From assembly GCA_903822005.1 (NCBI GenBank), contig CAIJNL010000037.1, forward strand, positions 1 to 64,000: a DNA stretch of 64,000 nucleotides, written 5' to 3'. The stretch is from an uncultured Nitrospiraceae bacterium (GTDB lineage: Bacteria > Nitrospirota > Thermodesulfovibrionia > Thermodesulfovibrionales > Dissulfurispiraceae). The notes beneath the pieces were generated by a model. The model made no database searches. It worked only from the letters and a program-made list of their open reading frames with translations, and was not told the origin of the DNA. Every line of letters begins with the position of its first letter. Position 1 is the first letter of the stretch. Shown here piece after piece: positions 7,669 through 16,485 of the stretch. Made by a program: the position numbers and the translations under genes.

Positions 7669-8883
7669 TCACTTCTGTTCCATGTGCTGTTGATAATGTT
7701 TTTTACCGCAATCCGGACAGCAGCTGTGGCTGAACATGGCCTCGGAACGATGGCTGATAAAAGTCTCCAGCGCATGCCAGTGGTCCTCATCATCACGGAT
7801 CTTTTTGCAAAAGCTGCAGATAGGCAGTATCCCTTCCAATTGCTTAACTTGTGCTAAGGCCTCTTGCAGTTCAATTATCAACCTCTCTCGTTCGGCTTCG
7901 GTCCGCTTGCGCTCGATAATTTCAGCCCGCAATTTTTCATTCGCGCTGACCATATTGAGCAATACAGCAGTGATAATCAGGATGAAAATGATGACGGTCG
8001 TTTCGGCAAGTATCAGCCAATTTTTCCGTTCGAATATCCGATTTTGCAGGTCCTCATCTGAAAACCCAACCACCATGACCAGAGGCAGCTCACCGACTGT
8101 TCTGTACATAAAGGTACGGTGGATATTGTCGAGCGCGCTCTGATTTTCATAGCTGCCGGCTTCCGCGTGTTCAAGGGCGGCCCAGATAGGGGATTCGGCG
8201 GGAACGGCCCACATGTCAATATCGGGTTCCGGCATGCGGGCCCTCAATCTTTTATCCCGGATTCCGACCAGAGAAGCTACGTTCTGTGATCCAATCTTCA
8301 GTTCATGGTAGTAGCGTGAAAAAGATTGGGGATTAACACTGGCAAGCACAATACCGCCAAAAGATCCATCCGGATTATTGATTCTTCGTGTAATGCGAAA
8401 GTGATATTTTCCAGTGACGTGTCCTTTCTCAACGGGTGATATGAAAAGTCTGTCTGAACGGGTTGACTGATGGTAGCGGAAATAATCGCGGTCATTCACC
8501 TTCAACGATTTTGCATCCTCACCATGAGAGTTGATGATTGTGCCGTTAGCACTGATAAGATAGACATTATCGATGACTGATTTGTCGAAATTCAGTCCAT
8601 CAATGAACCTCTCGGTGTCCTTTACGGAGCCGGCACGCAGATATAGCATTCTTACGCTGTGGAGAATAACGTCAACCTGATTTACGACCTGGATTGTATG
8701 CTGCTCAAATGCATCGACAGCAAGATTTGCCTCGCGGATGACCCGGGTCTTTTCGTCCTGATACAGCATCTCCAGCAGATACAGGTATCCCGCTATGCTG
8801 AGAACGATCAGGCATGCTGAGGCGCATAACAGCAGAAGCTTGTTTTTCCGAAAAGGCTTTAATTGTTGATGCATATCAATCAT
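7669..8883 (-). CDS. Membrane Cache-domain sensor with C-terminal Cys cluster
   Basis: A 404-residue protein with a membrane helix at about 17-38, a periplasmic double-Cache-type region (about 45-285), a second helix (about 292-314), a charged coiled coil (about 318-350) and a short cytoplasmic tail. The tail reads ILPICSFCKKIRDDEDHW followed by SHSCCPDCGKKHY, a two-CxxC motif that often ends PAS or response-regulator proteins in Geobacter-like bacteria and may bind metal. It has no kinase, GGDEF or methyl-accepting domain, so how it signals is unclear. It lies antisense within the split ribosomal protein block, tail to tail with rpmI. A second Met at residue 4 is an alternative start. Confidence 0.75.
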   Translation of the reverse strand: MIDMHQQLKPFRKNKLLLLCASACLIVLSIAGYLYLLEMLYQDEKTRVIREANLAVDAFEQHTIQVVNQVDVILHSVRMLYLRAGSVKDTERFIDGLNFDKSVIDNVYLISANGTIINSHGEDAKSLKVNDRDYFRYHQSTRSDRLFISPVEKGHVTGKYHFRITRRINNPDGSFGGIVLASVNPQSFSRYYHELKIGSQNVASLVGIRDKRLRARMPEPDIDMWAVPAESPIWAALEHAEAGSYENQSALDNIHRTFMYRTVGELPLVMVVGFSDEDLQNRIFERKNWLILAETTVIIFILIITAVLLNMVSANEKLRAEIIERKRTEAERERLIIELQEALAQVKQLEGILPICSFCKKIRDDEDHWHALETFISHRSEAMFSHSCCPDCGKKHYQQHMEQK

Positions 8884-9115
8884 GTCTCCGTGTAACCAGA
8901 TAAATATTAAAAAAGCACAAAAAAGTCCAACTAACCGTTTTACCGTTCAATGCTGCAAGAATATTTTTTTACGCAGTAAATATAATACCATGAATAAGCC
9001 GGGGCCGAACATGCAGGAGTGTCTATTCAGAGTTTGTTTCTACAGGCTTTATAAAAAAGGGGACGGCGACCATCATGGCAATGTTAATATAAAGCATTAA
9101 GGATGGTTAAAGGAC

Positions 9116-9346
9116 ATGATAAAAATCTTTAAATATATTGTTTCTATTGCGATAAGCGCCGTTATAGGCGCTTTTATTGGAATGAGTTCTGTGTTCGGCT
9201 GGTTTTTTTACACCGGCAGACAGGACGGCGGTCTGGAGTGGCATACTACGGGCAATCATATCGCCTTTTTTGGCGGCACTGCTTTTGGATTTATAGCATG
9301 CTTTTATATACTTTTTGTTATGTGGATAAAAAAGAGAAAAAGATGA
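9116..9346 (+). CDS. Small two-helix membrane protein, unknown
   Basis: A 76-residue protein not recognised as a family. A hydrophobic helix covers about residues 7-32, a polar stretch follows (TGRQDGGLEWHTTGNH), then a second helix (about 48-69) and a basic tail KKRKR. The basic end suggests the C-terminus is cytoplasmic. AAAGGA lies upstream of the ATG at 9116. It is followed 48 bases later by a DUF1161 gene on the same strand; both lie in the gap between rpmI and rplT. Confidence 0.6.
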   Translation: MIKIFKYIVSIAISAVIGAFIGMSSVFGWFFYTGRQDGGLEWHTTGNHIAFFGGTAFGFIACFYILFVMWIKKRKR

Positions 9347-9394
9347 TAAGGGGCGGCGGCCCTGCTGTTATATTCTGGTTCTGATGGAGGACGT

Positions 9395-9634
9395 ATGAAA
9401 ATTGCTGTGGCTTTGACTGTTGTCGTGATGGTGCTGGCATCTTCCATTGCCTTTGCCGAGATTAAGCCATGTGATGAGCTTAAGGGCGAGATTGATGCAA
9501 AGCTTCAGGCCAAAGGCGTAGTGAACTATACGCTCGAGATCATGCCTGCTGATGAGGACACGGACCATAAGGTAGTAGGTACTTGCGAGGCAGGCAAAAA
9601 GAAGATAGTTTACTCAAAGGGAAAGGCAAAATAA
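9395..9634 (+). CDS. DUF1161-family small periplasmic protein
   Basis: A 79-residue exported protein. A clear signal peptide (about 1-21, ending SIAFA) precedes a mature domain with CDELKGEIDAKLQAKGV, YTLEI, VVGTCEAGKKKIVY. These segments and the two cysteines are typical of the DUF1161 family (YnfD of E. coli is a member as I recall), whose function is unknown. A GGAGG sequence precedes the ATG. Its position next to rplT appears accidental. Confidence 0.75.
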   Translation: MKIAVALTVVVMVLASSIAFAEIKPCDELKGEIDAKLQAKGVVNYTLEIMPADEDTDHKVVGTCEAGKKKIVYSKGKAK

Positions 9635-9699
9635 GCCCTGAATTAAGAGGAAAGGGTAAGACCTGCCTTTTTGCCGGTTTGGCATTTGTTAACAAATAC

Positions 9700-9729
9700 T
9701 TGACTCTACATGGAATAATGGATTAAAAT
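9700..9729 (+). promoter_or_regulatory. Candidate promoter for rplT-pheS-pheT
   Basis: TTGACT at 9700-9705 and TAAAAT at 9724-9729 are separated by 18 bases, a good sigma70-type match. It supplies the promoter needed because rplT is cut off from the thrS-infC-rpmI transcript. Confidence 0.6.
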
Positions 9730-9730
9730 T

Positions 9731-9773
9731 CTATTCCAATTTTCAGGACCATAAATTGAATATACTGGAATAG
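9731..9773 (+). promoter_or_regulatory. Inverted repeat in the rplT leader
   Basis: CTATTCCA (9731-9738) is perfectly complementary to TGGAATAG (9766-9773). A further TGGAATA at 9711-9717 could pair with the same CTATTCCA segment. Since the -10 box ends at 9729, the first copy is probably not transcribed. The downstream pair could fold in the leader RNA and serve L20 autoregulation, which is inference from location. Confidence 0.4.
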
Positions 9774-9799
9774 AGCTTGCAGCACAAGAAGGAGGAAAC

Positions 9800-10147
9800 A
9801 TGCCAAGGGCTAAAGGTGGATTTAAAACAAAGAGATACCATAAAAAGGTACTCGATAAGGCAAAGGGATATTCAGGAGGCCGGTCAAGGCTGTTCAGGGT
9901 TGCGGCCCAGGCAGTTGACAAGGCACTTGTTGCAGCATACAAGGACAGAAGGCTGAAAAAGCGTGAGTTCAGGTCTCTCTGGATCATAAGGATAAACGCT
10001 GCTGTCCGTGCCCTCGGTCTTTCATACAGCACATTCATGAGCGGACTCAAGAAGGCTGATATCTCTCTCGACAGAAGGGTGTTGGCAGATCTCGCATACA
10101 ATGATCCCAAGGCTTTCAGCGATTTAGTAAACCAGGTCAAGGGATAG
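9800..10147 (+). CDS. rplT: 50S ribosomal protein L20
   Basis: 115-residue rRNA-binding protein that starts 50S assembly. The sequence [31 protein letters not shown] and [16 protein letters not shown] is typical. AAGGAGG precedes the ATG. It has its own promoter-like sequence upstream and is followed after 86 bases by pheS. Separation from rpmI by 2.2 kb, with a terminator and an antisense gene between, is unusual. Confidence 0.97.
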   Translation: MPRAKGGFKTKRYHKKVLDKAKGYSGGRSRLFRVAAQAVDKALVAAYKDRRLKKREFRSLWIIRINAAVRALGLSYSTFMSGLKKADISLDRRVLADLAYNDPKAFSDLVNQVKG

Positions 10148-10159
10148 GACAACGGACCG

Positions 10160-10210
10160 GGATCAGGTACCTGACAGCATACGGCATTTCTGCCGGGCAG
10201 TCCCTGATCC
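10160..10210 (+). promoter_or_regulatory. Stem-loop between rplT and pheS
   Basis: GGATCAGG (10160-10167) pairs with CCTGATCC (10203-10210). Nested inside, CGGCA and TGCCG enclose the tetraloop TTTC. A short T stretch follows but is interrupted. It may tune read-through from rplT into pheST. Confidence 0.5.
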
Positions 10211-10233
10211 TGTTTACCCCCCCCTCTATTATT

Positions 10234-11244
10234 ATGAGTGATGACCTAAAACAGCCTTTTCTCGACGAACTCAAGTCTGTAACGAGTCTGTCGGATGCTG
10301 CTGCCCTTAAGGTCAAATATCTCGGCAAAAAAGGTTTAGTCACGGCGCAGATCAAATCGCTTTCCACCCTCTCTCCCGATGAGCGCAAGCAGGCCGGTCA
10401 GCAGATAAATGAACTCAAGCAGTTCATCGAGGCTGAATGCGACAAAAAAGAATCCGTATTCAAAAACGACGAACTTAAAATCAGGCTTCTTTCAGAATCC
10501 ATAGACATCACTCTCCCCGGCAAGTTTGCCGCATTCGGCAGCGAACATCCTCTCAGCAAGACTCTTGGTGAGGTTATCGATATCTTCACGAGAATGGGCT
10601 TCAGCGTTGAAGAAGGGCCAGAGGTCGAGCTGGACCAGTATAATTTCGAGGCCTTGAACATTCCAAAGGACCATCCTGCGAGGGACATGCAGGACACCTT
10701 TTATGTAAGCGATGACATAGTGCTCAGGACCCACACATCACCTGTTCAGGTCAGGGTAATGGAAAACAGGAAACCGCCGCTCAGGTTTATCGCGCCGGGC
10801 AAGGTTTACCGGTGCGATGCTGATGTTACCCACTCTCCAATGTTCCACCAGGTCGAGGGCCTGATGGTAGACAAAGATATAAAGTTCAGCCACCTTAAGG
10901 GCGTGCTTATAACCTTTCTGCGCCAGCTTTTCGGGCCTGACATCCCTGTGCGCTTCAGGCCGAGCTTCTTTCCTTTTACTGAACCATCCGCTGAGATAGA
11001 CATGGGCTGCATACTTTGCAAGAGCGCCGGATGCAGGGTCTGCAAGGGATCGGGCTGGCTCGAGATACTCGGCGCCGGCATGGTGAATCCGAAGGTCCTC
11101 GAAAATGTCGGATATGACCCCGAAGAATATACCGGCTTCGCTTTCGGCATGGGCATCGAGCGCATAGCAATGCTTAAATATTCGATTGACGATATACGCC
11201 TGCTGTTCGAAAACGACATCAGGTTCCTGAGGCAATTTTCATGA
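10234..11244 (+). CDS. pheS: Phenylalanyl-tRNA synthetase alpha subunit
   Basis: Catalytic subunit of the alpha2-beta2 enzyme. The 336 residues comprise an N-terminal coiled coil (about 1-90) and a class II core with THTSPVQVR, the motif 2 region (GKVYRCDADVTHSPMFHQVEG), the FRPSFFPFTEPSAE strand and a motif 3 region FGMGIERIAMLKY. All are in place and the length is normal. Its stop overlaps the pheT start as ATGA, which couples translation of the two subunits. Confidence 0.97.
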   Translation: MSDDLKQPFLDELKSVTSLSDAAALKVKYLGKKGLVTAQIKSLSTLSPDERKQAGQQINELKQFIEAECDKKESVFKNDELKIRLLSESIDITLPGKFAAFGSEHPLSKTLGEVIDIFTRMGFSVEEGPEVELDQYNFEALNIPKDHPARDMQDTFYVSDDIVLRTHTSPVQVRVMENRKPPLRFIAPGKVYRCDADVTHSPMFHQVEGLMVDKDIKFSHLKGVLITFLRQLFGPDIPVRFRPSFFPFTEPSAEIDMGCILCKSAGCRVCKGSGWLEILGAGMVNPKVLENVGYDPEEYTGFAFGMGIERIAMLKYSIDDIRLLFENDIRFLRQFS

Positions 11245-13325
11245 GAGCATCCTTCGACTGGCTGAAAGATTTTGTGAAGATAGATGCTGCGCCCGAGGCC
11301 GCTGCTGAAAAGCTGACCATGACAGGGCTTGAGGTGGAGGCCATCGAACGCATTGACGGTGATGCGGTGTTCGAGGTGAACGTCACCCCCAACAGGGCGG
11401 ACTGCCTTAGCATGATAGGCATAGCCCGCGAACTTTCTGCTTCGTATAATGTGCCGCTCGTATTTCCGGACCTCAATGTTGTTTCGGAATCAAAGGAACT
11501 CGATTTCAACGTGGAGATAACTGACCCTGAACTCTGCCGGCGTTATGCGGGCAGGATAGTGCGCAATCTCAGGGTAGGGCCTTCGCCTGACTGGATGAAG
11601 AAGCGTCTCGAAAAATGCGGCATACGCTCCATAAATAACGTTGTCGATGTTACCAACTATGTGCTCCTCGAATTTGGCCATCCTCTTCATGCCTTTGATC
11701 TCAAGACCCTGAAGGGCAGCATGATAAGGATAGGCACACCTAAAAGTGTTAAGGGCAGTGCAGGCCTGAAGTTCAAGACCCTTGACGGCACGGAACGCGA
11801 TATACCCGGCGATTCACTTATGATATGGGACGCAGAGCGCCCGATTGCGGTTGCTGGTGTGATGGGCGGCCTCGATACAGAGGTTACCGGAGCTACAACA
11901 GATATTTTTATAGAGAGCGCGTATTTTGAACCCACATCCATACGCCGCACCTCAAAAAAACTCGGGCTCAAGACCGACGCATCCTACAGGTTCGAGCGCG
12001 GCACAGACATAAAGGCCTTGGAGACGGCCCTCGACAGGTCGGCCATTCTCATGAAAGAGCTGGCTGGCGGCACGGTATACGGAAAGATCGACATCTATCC
12101 GAAGACATTCCATCCGATCGAGATCAATGTCCGCTACGAAAGGGTAAACAAGGTCCTCGGCATAAAGCTCGAGCCCAGGCAGATACTTGCCAGCCTCAAT
12201 GGTCTCGGCCTTGAGATAGAAGAGCAGGGCAGTGCCGCATTCAAGGTGCAGGTGCCGCCATACAGGAGCGATATCACCATGGAGGCCGACATCATCGAAG
12301 AGGTTGCGCGTCTTTATGGTTATGACAATATACCGGCAGAGCTGCCCGAGACATGCCTCGGAGGAGACCAGAAGAAGGAAGATATTTACTCGCAAGACCT
12401 GAAGCGCGATGTGAGGCAGTCGTTCCTGAAAGCAGGTTTCACGGAGGCTGTCAATCTCAGTTTCATAGGCGCTGATGAACTTGATCTTCTTTCGATACCG
12501 GCTGACGATGCCAGGAGAAAGCTTGTGCGGATCAAGAACCCTCTCAGGGAAGAAGAGGCCTTCATGCGCACGACCATCGTACCCGCGCTTATCAGGAACA
12601 TGCTGCATAATGTTTCGCACGGCAACAGGGACCTGAAGCTTTTCGAGGCTTCGCGCGTGTTTTTCAGCACAGGGCCTGATACGCTGCCTGAAGAAAAGGA
12701 GCGAATAGCCGCCCTCTATTTCAGGGAAAAGGCAAAGACCCTCTACAGGGAAGACGCACAGGATTTCTATGTGGTAAAAGGAATTCTTGAGGCAGTGCTT
12801 GCGGGCACGGGTATCACGGATGTTTCGTATGTCAGGTCGAGTGAGCCGTTTCTGCATCCCGGCCGCGCCGCTGACATTATCATAAACGGTCAGAAGGCAG
12901 GCTATATCGGGGCCCTTTCTCCGGCGGTAACGGAGAAACTCGATCTTAAGGCGAGCAAACCTTCGATAATCGTGCTGGACATTGACATTGCCTCCATCAT
13001 GTCTGCCTCAAAGAGAAAGGCCACTTACAGGCAGCTGCCGAAATATCCGTTTGTTGAGAGGGACACTGCGCTTGTGCTTGACGCGGCCATAGAGGCCGCC
13101 GAGATAATAGGGCATCTGAAGTCTTATCCTTCAGACCTGATAGAGGATGTTTCGATATTCGATGTTTATCAGGGCACAGGCATTGAGCCAGGCAAGAAGA
13201 GCGTTGCCTTCAATGTGCGCTACCGGTCGCCCGAAAAGACCCTTACCGATGCTGAGGTCGAAGCCCTCCACGCCAAACTTGTTGAACATATTGTCGGCAA
13301 GACAAAAGGGCAGGTAAGGGGCTAA
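11241..13325 (+). CDS. pheT: Phenylalanyl-tRNA synthetase beta subunit, short form lacking the OB domain
   Basis: Structural, editing and tRNA-binding subunit. At 694 residues it is about 100 shorter than the usual ~800. The N-terminal MRASFDWLKDFV and GLEVEAIERIDG runs straight into FEVNVTPNRADCLSMIGIARELSA, so the EMAP-type tRNA_bind OB domain normally inserted near residues 40-150 is absent. B3/B4 editing, B5 and core regions follow. The ferredoxin-like anticodon-binding domain is present at the end (about 600-690). No frameshift is seen, so this is a clean domain loss. The ATG overlaps the pheS stop. Confidence 0.95.
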   Translation: MRASFDWLKDFVKIDAAPEAAAEKLTMTGLEVEAIERIDGDAVFEVNVTPNRADCLSMIGIARELSASYNVPLVFPDLNVVSESKELDFNVEITDPELCRRYAGRIVRNLRVGPSPDWMKKRLEKCGIRSINNVVDVTNYVLLEFGHPLHAFDLKTLKGSMIRIGTPKSVKGSAGLKFKTLDGTERDIPGDSLMIWDAERPIAVAGVMGGLDTEVTGATTDIFIESAYFEPTSIRRTSKKLGLKTDASYRFERGTDIKALETALDRSAILMKELAGGTVYGKIDIYPKTFHPIEINVRYERVNKVLGIKLEPRQILASLNGLGLEIEEQGSAAFKVQVPPYRSDITMEADIIEEVARLYGYDNIPAELPETCLGGDQKKEDIYSQDLKRDVRQSFLKAGFTEAVNLSFIGADELDLLSIPADDARRKLVRIKNPLREEEAFMRTTIVPALIRNMLHNVSHGNRDLKLFEASRVFFSTGPDTLPEEKERIAALYFREKAKTLYREDAQDFYVVKGILEAVLAGTGITDVSYVRSSEPFLHPGRAADIIINGQKAGYIGALSPAVTEKLDLKASKPSIIVLDIDIASIMSASKRKATYRQLPKYPFVERDTALVLDAAIEAAEIIGHLKSYPSDLIEDVSIFDVYQGTGIEPGKKSVAFNVRYRSPEKTLTDAEVEALHAKLVEHIVGKTKGQVRG

Positions 13326-13441
13326 AACCCACGGCCTGCCTCAATCTGCTTGCAAAGTTCCTTTTAACCCATCAAGCGCAACTCATTGTAATCATACTAA
13401 AATTATGTTTTCTGAGGTTCTCGCATAGCCCCCAAAGCCTG

Positions 13442-13470
13442 TTGACATGAATTTTAAAATAAATTATAAT
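13442..13470 (+). promoter_or_regulatory. Consensus sigma70-type promoter of the FadR-type regulator
   Basis: TTGACA (13442-13447), 17 bases, TATAAT (13465-13470): exact consensus hexamers and spacing. AAATTATAA occurs at 13461-13469 and again at 13475-13483, 14 bases apart, overlapping the -10 and start region. It may be an operator for the regulator encoded 75 bases downstream. Confidence 0.8.
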
Positions 13471-13544
13471 GTATAAATTATAAAATAATATCATTGTTTA
13501 AGCTGTGAAATATACTCCTAATCCGCTTAAAGAGGGGACGAAAA

Positions 13545-14207
13545 ATGGAACATCCAATACTGCGCGATAAAGCCTACAGCACAATCAAGCAAAAACTCCT
13601 CCAGCGCGACATCCGGCCTGGCGAACGCATAAGGGAAGACCTGCTTGCTGAAGAGATCTCGATGAGCCGGACGCCTGTCCGCGAAGCCATCAGTCAGCTG
13701 ACAACTGAAGGATTCATAGTCAACCTGCCCAGAAAAGGGCTCTTCTGCGCGAGCATCGACAGGGAAGAGATGCTCGATTTCCTCAAGATCCGCGAGGCGC
13801 TGGAGACCCTGGCGGTTGAGGAATGCATCGATCGCGTGACTGATGAGGAGATACATCACCTGGACTTGATACTCATAAACTTCGAACAGGCGGTGATATC
13901 TGGTGACCGCCGCCAGGCCAGTGAGCTGGACAGCCAGTTCCACATAGCAATCGCAGAGATATCGAAGTCTAAAAAGCTTATCCGCTTTATCTCAGAGATG
14001 AGTGATTTCATGAGCCTTGCACGCTCGAAAGAGCGGCCTGATCTCACCGTTGAGGAAAAAGGGATGTCCATCAGCCAGCATCAGGAAATACTTTATGCTA
14101 TCAGACAGCGCGATATTCCGAAGGCCGTTGAGGCTGTGCGTGTCAACATTCGCGGGATGAAGCGCAAGCTTGGGCTGGAAGCGGCGGCCCATATCTCACA
14201 ATCCTGA
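13545..14207 (+). CDS. GntR-family regulator, FadR subfamily
   Basis: A 220-residue DNA-binding repressor or activator. The N-terminal winged helix (about 8-70) has GERIREDLLAEEISMSRTPVREAISQL, characteristic of GntR proteins. The C-terminal all-helical FCD domain (about 78-205) with its metal-binding His/Asp pattern binds small organic acids. It is the first gene of a same-strand group (cyclase, TRAP transporter, hydrolase) and is expected to control that pathway in response to the transported acid. AGAGGGG lies upstream of the ATG. Confidence 0.9.
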   Translation: MEHPILRDKAYSTIKQKLLQRDIRPGERIREDLLAEEISMSRTPVREAISQLTTEGFIVNLPRKGLFCASIDREEMLDFLKIREALETLAVEECIDRVTDEEIHHLDLILINFEQAVISGDRRQASELDSQFHIAIAEISKSKKLIRFISEMSDFMSLARSKERPDLTVEEKGMSISQHQEILYAIRQRDIPKAVEAVRVNIRGMKRKLGLEAAAHISQS

Positions 14208-14246
14208 TTTTAATCAGCAGCAGACAACTTATATGGAGGTGCTTCC

Positions 14247-14912
14247 TTGTCAAAGATCGTAGACCTGTCACATGTCATAGAGCCGGGAAAAACCGGCCGC
14301 AAATTTGCCCTTGAGATGATAGGGGCCGATTCGGTAAACCCCAACGTCGTGCGTCTTGAGAACCAGTGGTACATCATGCACAACATCAGCATGGTAAGCC
14401 ATATAGGCACCCACATTGAAGCCCCTTACCACCTTTTGAAGGACCAGGATGATCTTGCTGACCTGCCGCTCGAAAAGCTGATGGGGCCTGCTGTCATCCT
14501 TGATTTCAAGGGCTATCCCAAGAAGTCGGCCATACAGATCGAGCATGCGAAAAAGGCGGCTGACAAGGCAGGCGGCATTCGCAAAGGCGACATTGTTTTT
14601 GCAAACCTTGGCTATGCGCCGTTCTATGGAACTGATGAGTACTCCGGCACCCCGTATTTTCTTCCTGAAACCATAGCCTGGCTTGCTGATCAGGGGATGA
14701 AAATGATGGGCGTGGATGCGACCGGAGTTGAGGTGCCGGGCAGCGAGCAGCATGTGAGCCATCATGCCCTGTTTGACCGCGGGATTCCGCTGATCGAAAA
14801 CCTGAATAATCTGAACGGGCTCTCGAAACCGCGCGTGCAGGTATTCGCCTTTCCTATCGCGGTGCGCGGGCTGGAGTCGTTTCCTGTCCGGGTCGTAGCC
14901 CTGGAAGATTAA
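14247..14912 (+). CDS. Cyclase-family metal-dependent hydrolase (kynurenine formamidase-like)
   Basis: A 221-residue enzyme of the cyclase/KynB fold. The metal-binding motif is HIGTHIEAPYH near residues 52-62, with a later H-H-E pattern (SEQHVSHHALF, IPLIEN). Members hydrolyse amides, lactones or isatin. The substrate here is unknown but presumably belongs to the acid catabolism of this operon. The start is TTG at 14247, set by GGAGG at 14235-14239 seven bases upstream; no in-frame ATG fits. The gene sits between the FadR regulator and the TRAP binding protein. Confidence 0.85.
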   Translation: MSKIVDLSHVIEPGKTGRKFALEMIGADSVNPNVVRLENQWYIMHNISMVSHIGTHIEAPYHLLKDQDDLADLPLEKLMGPAVILDFKGYPKKSAIQIEHAKKAADKAGGIRKGDIVFANLGYAPFYGTDEYSGTPYFLPETIAWLADQGMKMMGVDATGVEVPGSEQHVSHHALFDRGIPLIENLNNLNGLSKPRVQVFAFPIAVRGLESFPVRVVALED

Positions 14913-14977
14913 TTCAGCTTGAGACAGACGGAAAATATTCACTGGAAAAACTAATGTTATTTTAAAAGGGGGAGATT

Positions 14978-15982
14978 ATGCAGCGTTTACTCAGCATTAT
15001 TAAGACGGTCACTTTCGTGGCGCTTCTCTTTGCGTTTATCGGTACGGGGACTCTGCATGCCGCTACTGTTCTTAAATTCGGTCATGCCCAGCCGCCCAGC
15101 AGCACTGTCAATATGGCAGCACTGGAATTCAAGAAGGCCGTTGAAAAGGCATCAAAAGGCGAGATTATTATCGAGGTATTTCCGGGCGGGGCGCTGGGCG
15201 GCAATCCTCAGATGGTGCAGGGCGTTCGTATGGGGTCGCTCGATATCACCACGAATGGAAACAGCTTTTATACGGCTTTTGCTCCCAAGCTTAACGTACT
15301 GGATTTACCTTACCTCTTCAACGGCTATCCGCATGTTGTTGCCGTTTTCGATGGACCGATAGGGCAAGCCCTGCTCGAGGAGTTTACGCAATATAATCTT
15401 AAGGGGCTGGCATTCCTCGACCAGGGATTCCGGCATACGACAAACAACGTACGTCCCATCCGCGTTCCTGATGATCTTAAGGGCATCAAGATAAGAGTTG
15501 CGCCTAACAAGGCCCATGTAATGTGTTTCCAGCTTCTCGGCGCAAACGTTGTTACCATGTCTTTCACCGAGGTCTACATGGCGATGCAGACCAATGCGGT
15601 AGATGCACAGGAAAACCCTATCAATGTAATTGAAGCCAACCGGTTCCAGGAGGTCCAGAAATACATGTCGCTTACCCGGCATGCATATACGGTAGGCCCG
15701 CTGGTGATGAACCTGAAGAAGTTTAACTCGCTGTCAAAGGCGCACCAGGCCATACTGATGGATGCTGCCAAGACCATGGCAAAGAACCTGCGTCGCACAC
15801 ATCAGAAGCTTGAGGCCGAGCAGTTGCAGAAGATGCGGGCCGGCGGCATGCAGATCATAACAAATATCAATGTGGAGCCATTCAAAAAGATTGTCGCTGA
15901 AAAGACGCGGGAGGAATACATCAGCAAGTTCGGACCGGACCTTCTCAACCAGATCATCAAGGCAGACGTCAAGAAAAAATAG
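14978..15982 (+). CDS. dctP: TRAP transporter solute-binding protein
   Basis: Periplasmic receptor of a TRAP importer. The signal peptide (about 1-28) ends LHA. The mature part begins ATVLKFGHAQPPSSTVNMAA, and the conserved carboxylate-binding Arg region appears in DLKGIKIRVAPN. The 334-residue length is standard for DctP. GGGGGAGA precedes the ATG. dctQ and dctM follow directly, so the full transporter is present. The ligand is likely a C4 to aromatic organic acid, judging from the neighbouring hydrolases. Confidence 0.93.
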   Translation: MQRLLSIIKTVTFVALLFAFIGTGTLHAATVLKFGHAQPPSSTVNMAALEFKKAVEKASKGEIIIEVFPGGALGGNPQMVQGVRMGSLDITTNGNSFYTAFAPKLNVLDLPYLFNGYPHVVAVFDGPIGQALLEEFTQYNLKGLAFLDQGFRHTTNNVRPIRVPDDLKGIKIRVAPNKAHVMCFQLLGANVVTMSFTEVYMAMQTNAVDAQENPINVIEANRFQEVQKYMSLTRHAYTVGPLVMNLKKFNSLSKAHQAILMDAAKTMAKNLRRTHQKLEAEQLQKMRAGGMQIITNINVEPFKKIVAEKTREEYISKFGPDLLNQIIKADVKKK

Positions 15983-15999
15983 GGAATGGGGAAGAGCGC

Positions 16000-16485
16000 A
16001 TGAAATTGTCGAAATGGTACAACTGCATGCTGGATGCAGCGATTGGAGGTTGCCTGCTGGTCATTGTCTGCCTTGTGTTGCTTCAGGTCGGAGCGCGCTT
16101 TTTCTTCGGGGGTGCCTTTACCTGGAGTGAAGAAGGCAACCTTTTTCTCTGGGGCTGGATGATACTTCTGGCAGCAATCAGGGCTGAACACATGCGGGTA
16201 GATTTTATAGCCAAATATTTTCCGGCCGCACTTCGCAAGGCGGTCATCATACTTATTGCATCAATATCACTCTTCCTGCTGGGCCTTCTCTTCTGGGGCG
16301 GCAAGGAGATGGTAGAACTGACTCAGTTTGACTACTATATAGCGCTGAATTGGCTCTCGGTAAAGTGGCTTTTTATCGCGCTGATGATTACCGCGGTGCT
16401 CTGGGCGATAAAGATCATTTTGGATACTGTATGTGCGCTCCGTTGCGAGTGCAAGAGCGCGGAGGGGGGGATTACAAATGGCTGA
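16000..16485 (+). CDS. dctQ: TRAP transporter small membrane subunit
   Basis: A 161-residue integral membrane protein with four predicted helices (about 14-35, 48-66, 88-108, 125-147), as in DctQ. The motif FTWSEEGNLFLWGWM matches the family. It lies 17 bases after dctP, and its end overlaps the start of dctM by 8 bases. Confidence 0.9.
   Translation: MKLSKWYNCMLDAAIGGCLLVIVCLVLLQVGARFFFGGAFTWSEEGNLFLWGWMILLAAIRAEHMRVDFIAKYFPAALRKAVIILIASISLFLLGLLFWGGKEMVELTQFDYYIALNWLSVKWLFIALMITAVLWAIKIILDTVCALRCECKSAEGGITNG

Noticed and set aside
8882-9100. 72-codon plus-strand frame downstream of the Cache gene start
   Set aside because: Overlaps the promoter area of the divergent sensor, has no ribosome site and no protein-like pattern.
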